A DNA stretch of 13,870 bases, taken from Gammaproteobacteria bacterium UBA7803. GTDB lineage: Bacteria > Pseudomonadota > Gammaproteobacteria > Pseudomonadales > Azotimanducaceae. Positions 13,341 to 13,870 of this stretch are shown in pieces. The notes beneath the pieces were generated by a model, which was not told the origin of the DNA, searched no databases, and saw only the letters and a list, made by a program, of their open reading frames with translations. Position numbers and translations under genes: made by a program. How positions within the stretch are numbered: position 1 is the first letter of the stretch; every line of letters starts with the position of its first letter. The stretch spans positions 94,613 to 108,482 of the forward strand of contig DLCH01000078.1 in the NCBI GenBank assembly GCA_002480525.1. Reading direction: 5' to 3'.

Positions 13341-13870
13341 AGGTCCGGCGCGGCGATGAGCAGCACGGCGGGCTCCGACCCGTCGTTGCGCAGCCGGGCG
13401 CTGTGTTCCCGGCGGGGGCCCCGCAGCGCCTCTCCCGGCACGAAGGCGGCCTGCTCCGGGTCGAGGGCCAGCCCGTCGAGCCCGACGCGGCCGGTCACCG
13501 CCATGCACAGGAGGTAGCCGGGGTGGGCCGGCAGCAGCCGGGATTCGCCGGCGGCCAGGGTCATGCGCCAGGCCCGGAAATCGTCGAAGCCGACGATGCG
13601 CTCGATGCCCGCGGCCGGGGCGTCGAAGCGGGGCGGCGGCGGCGCGTCCAGGCGCATGTTGGCCACGGCCTTGTCGGTGTCCCAGTGATTCTGGGTCAGC
13701 ACCCGCTGGGCGAAGGAGATGATGTAGCGCTCGTAGGTCGGCGTCTGAAACTCGATCACCCGCACGCCGTGCTGCAGCGAGTGGGGCAGCCACGTCGGCA
13801 CCACCACCACGTCGCCGACGGCCAGCTCGCGCAGCTCGGTGAAGGCTTCCATGGCGGCGCGGCGCGCCGT
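13337..13870 (-). CDS. Cupin-type protein, 5' end outside the window
   Basis: The reading frame stays open to the right edge, so the gene probably begins beyond it; a start at 13852 (MEAFTELREL, 171 residues) is possible but would cut into a domain. The first visible part, GDVVVVPTWLPHSLQHGVRVIEFQTPTYERYI (about 13-44 from that Met), is the C-terminal half of a cupin barrel like that of phosphomannose-isomerase-type proteins, with the PHSL histidine. A second, more degenerate barrel follows (about 85-171), with GYLLCMAVTGRVGLDGLALDPEQAAFVPG. Two barrels in tandem fit a type I phosphomannose isomerase or related sugar-binding protein, but the zinc ligands of the first barrel lie outside the window, so no activity is assigned. 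The stop codon overlaps the phosphoesterase start by GTGA, making it the most upstream visible gene of the minus-strand cluster. Confidence 0.7.
   Translation of the reverse strand, partial: TARRAAMEAFTELRELAVGDVVVVPTWLPHSLQHGVRVIEFQTPTYERYIISFAQRVLTQNHWDTDKAVANMRLDAPPPPRFDAPAAGIERIVGFDDFRAWRMTLAAGESRLLPAHPGYLLCMAVTGRVGLDGLALDPEQAAFVPGEALRGPRREHSARLRNDGSEPAVLLIAAPDL

Noticed and set aside
13341..13793. Metallophosphoesterase starting at 13793 (519 residues)
   Set aside because: The extra 151 residues would lie wholly inside the cupin gene in another frame and are Arg/Ala/Gly-rich without structure. The GTGA overlap start at 13340 is much better.

Overview
The window reads as an ordinary stretch of chromosome from a very GC-rich bacterium. 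The long stop-free shadow frames on both strands fit high GC. The protein types suggest a gammaproteobacterium, perhaps near Xanthomonadales/Chromatiales: GltB with an EKDSCGVGF start, an Mdh of the GAAGQIGYALLFRIA type, a DUF3192 lipoprotein, and GTAG-headed REP sequences. This placement is inference from family resemblance, not a database search. I see no tRNA, rRNA, transposase, CRISPR array or phage gene.

Left part (1-5400, minus strand): the glutamate synthase locus. gltB (large subunit, complete) is followed by gltD (small subunit, only its first 91 codons are in the window). The two make the GOGAT enzyme of ammonium assimilation. The 133-bp gap between them holds a perfect 26-bp inverted pair of REP-like sequences. 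Upstream of gltB is a 432-bp gene-free stretch with a possible distant promoter and several palindromes in what would be the mRNA leader.

Middle (5401-8336): a GNAT acetyltransferase (minus) diverges from a Nudix hydrolase (plus) with only 38 bp between their GTG starts. The Nudix gene is followed by a GC hairpin that directly abuts the probable -10 of malate dehydrogenase (mdh, plus). After mdh come a perfect 15-bp hairpin, a pair of near-identical 16-bp direct repeats spaced 20 bp, and a small DUF3192 lipoprotein gene.

Right part (8379-13870, minus strand): five closely packed genes that look like one transcription unit. In transcription order they are a cupin-type protein (5' end outside the window), a membrane-anchored metallophosphoesterase overlapping it by GTGA, a penicillin-amidase-family acylase predicted to be a lipoprotein, a glyoxalase II-like metallo-beta-lactamase-fold hydrolase, and a crotonase-fold protein. 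A shared pathway (periplasmic amide/acyl hydrolysis feeding cytoplasmic CoA-ester metabolism) is possible but unproven.

I did not find a clearly new biological system. The best candidates for a second look are the REP doublet inside gltBD, the structured gltB leader, the acylase-MBL-crotonase cluster, and the crotonase that lacks both hydratase glutamates.
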